Positions 62,714-64,000 of a stretch of 64,000 bases of DNA are shown in pieces; position 1 is the first letter of the stretch, and every line of letters starts with the position of its first letter. The position numbers were made by a program, and so were the translations under genes. The notes below the pieces were generated by a model that saw nothing but the letters and a program-made list of their open reading frames with translations, did not search any database and had not been told where the DNA came from. The stretch comes from Planctomycetia bacterium (GTDB lineage: Bacteria; Planctomycetota; Planctomycetia; Pirellulales; UBA1268), in the NCBI GenBank assembly GCA_014192425.1, contig BJHK01000004.1, positions 124,001-188,000 of the forward strand. Reading direction: 5' to 3'.

Positions 62714-64000
62714 ATGACCTCCATTCGCGCGGCGCTCGTGATCCTCCTGTCCGGCGTCTGCGGCGCCGCGGCCGGGGCGGAACCGGCCGTCGACCCCCCG
62801 TGGCGGTACACGTTTGAGAAGCCGGGCCCGAGCTGGGCGGAAGAAGGCTTCGACGACTCCGGCTGGCGGCAGGGGCCGGGCGGATTTGGCGACGGCAAGG
62901 CGCCGCAGTCCCGCATCGGAACCGAGTGGACGACGGACGACATCTGGATCCGACGCACGATCGAACTGCCCGCGCCCTGCGCCGAGCCGGCCCTGTACGT
63001 GCACCATGACGACGACGCCGAGGTGTTTCTCAACGGCCGGCCCGTCGCCAGCCTGCCCGGGTCGCAGAGCGAATACCGGGTCGTGCCGCTCGACGCCCAG
63101 GGGCGGGCCGCGATCCGAACCGGCCGCAACACGGTCGCCGTTCACTGTCGGGAGAAGCGGCTCGGGCAATTCATCGACGTCCACGTCATCGACGCCACGC
63201 GCATACCCCTCCTGCCCCAGCCGGAGTGGACGAAGCGAATCTTCAAGTCGGACCTCGTCACCCGCTGGGGCGCCGCGGTCACGCCGGCGAGCGCCTGGCT
63301 CGACTATCCGCGGCCGCAGTTTGTCCGCGACTCATGGACGAATCTCAACGGCACGTGGGACTACCGGGTCACACCGCGGGCCGAGCAGGCGATTCCCGAC
63401 CGCTGGGAAGGCACGATCCTCGTCCCGTTCTGCCTCGAGTCGCGGCTCGGCGGCGTGCGCCGGCCGCTCAGTGACGCCGACACGCTCTGGTATCGGCGGT
63501 CCTTCACCGCCACCCCCGCCCCCGGATACCGGACCCTGCTGAACTTCGAGGCCGTCGATTACCGGTGCCGCGTGTACGTCAACGGCACGGCCGTCGGCGA
63601 CCACACCGGCGGCAACACCCCGTTCAGCGTCGACGCCACGCCGGCGCTGCGGGCAGGCACGAACGAGCTCGTGGTGCGGGTCGAGGACGACACCGAGGGG
63701 ATGCAGCTGCGCGGCAAGCAGTCGGTGTCGCCGGTGGGCATCTACTACACGCGCGTCTCGGGGATCTGGCAGACGGTGTGGCTGGAGACCGTGCCCGAAA
63801 ATCGGCTCGCCTCCGTCGCGATCACGACCGACGCCGCCCGCGGCACGATCACGGTCCGGCCCACGGTGGCCGGCACGGCGGGCCGGCTGCGGGTCCGGGC
63901 CACGCTCGCCGGCGTTGCAGCCGGCAACGCCGAGGGCCCGGCCACCGGACCGGTCACGGTCACTGTGGCCGAGCCGCGACTCTGGTCGCCAGCCCACCCG
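62714..64000 (+). CDS. Glycoside hydrolase family 2-like enzyme, 3' end cut by window
   Basis: About 429 residues are visible. After a signal peptide (ALVILLSGVCGAAAGAEP) comes an extra galactose-binding-like domain with DDIWIRRTIELPAP and YVHHDDDAEVFLNG. The GH2 sugar-binding domain follows: RDSWTNLNGTWDYRVTPRAE, ILVPFCLESRLGG, DTLWYRRSFTATP, VYVNGTAVGDHTGGNTPFSV and GIYYTRVSGIWQTVWLETVP. The catalytic TIM barrel lies beyond the window. Likely a secreted beta-galactosidase or related exo-glycosidase. Confidence 0.9.
   Translation, partial: MTSIRAALVILLSGVCGAAAGAEPAVDPPWRYTFEKPGPSWAEEGFDDSGWRQGPGGFGDGKAPQSRIGTEWTTDDIWIRRTIELPAPCAEPALYVHHDDDAEVFLNGRPVASLPGSQSEYRVVPLDAQGRAAIRTGRNTVAVHCREKRLGQFIDVHVIDATRIPLLPQPEWTKRIFKSDLVTRWGAAVTPASAWLDYPRPQFVRDSWTNLNGTWDYRVTPRAEQAIPDRWEGTILVPFCLESRLGGVRRPLSDADTLWYRRSFTATPAPGYRTLLNFEAVDYRCRVYVNGTAVGDHTGGNTPFSVDATPALRAGTNELVVRVEDDTEGMQLRGKQSVSPVGIYYTRVSGIWQTVWLETVPENRLASVAITTDAARGTITVRPTVAGTAGRLRVRATLAGVAAGNAEGPATGPVTVTVAEPRLWSPAHP

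Overview
The window reads as a high-GC Planctomycetota chromosome, most likely Pirellulales. This is inferred from the gene families: a DUF1552 protein, Tat-exported Gfo/Idh/MocA oxidoreductases, ECF sigma/RskA pairs, secreted proteins with planctomycete-style linkers, a prenyltransferase-like repeat protein with an N-terminal membrane anchor, and a lone topoisomerase VI A subunit. No 16S rRNA is present, so the placement stays an inference.

Layout. 1-5.1 kb: 3'-truncated tex, a PLP sugar aminotransferase, a Top6A/Spo11-like gene, then an array of 77-bp hairpin repeats. 5.1-12.7 kb: a compact minus-strand cluster encoding PspA/IM30, a two-lobed AAA+ ATPase, a 100-aa protein, a substrate-binding protein fused to OmpA, an ABC permease, an ABC ATPase and a coiled-coil membrane protein. 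It looks like an envelope-stress or transport unit. 12.9-19 kb: a Tat-exported oxidoreductase plus LRR protein, small unknowns and a pseudogene scar. 19.4-26 kb: tRNA-His, an ECF sigma/anti-sigma pair, an E2-like acyltransferase, rarA and a DUF4139 protein. 26.3-30.4 kb: a broken nucleotidyltransferase/antitoxin pair, PhoD-like phosphatase, OsmC and UbiD. 30.6-34.3 kb: prenyltransferase-like protein, metallophosphoesterase and rplU. 34.4-39.4 kb: RNase E/G, ptsI, ptsH, ptsN and hpf, a regulatory PTS locus without sugar permease genes; HPr carries a pentapeptide-repeat N-terminus. 39.6-47.3 kb: assorted membrane, TPR, HEAT, AroE-like, lipoate-ligase-like and glycosyltransferase genes.

47.4-59.6 kb is an integrative element of about 12.1 kb inserted in a tRNA-Arg(CCG) gene. 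It has a tyrosine recombinase at the left end, a 46-bp perfect direct repeat of the tRNA 3' half at both ends, and paired GTGTAACG direct repeats with identical 12-bp spacing just inside both att sites. Its core is a co-directional operon of two small HTH proteins, an 87-aa protein, a DnaB-like helicase, a winged-helix protein and the integrase. Its cargo is a DUF6602 nuclease-like protein and a single-chain MmeI-like restriction-modification enzyme, plus a GYF/bPH2 protein. Between core and cargo lie a perfect 24-bp palindrome and a striking 185-bp nested inverted repeat. This element is the most interesting part of the window.

After attR come a DUF1552 protein, a secreted unknown and the start of a glycoside hydrolase family 2 gene cut by the window end. 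Gene starts were chosen from ribosome-binding sites, overlaps and domain boundaries; several long open frames on the opposite strand of these GC-rich genes were discarded as shadows.
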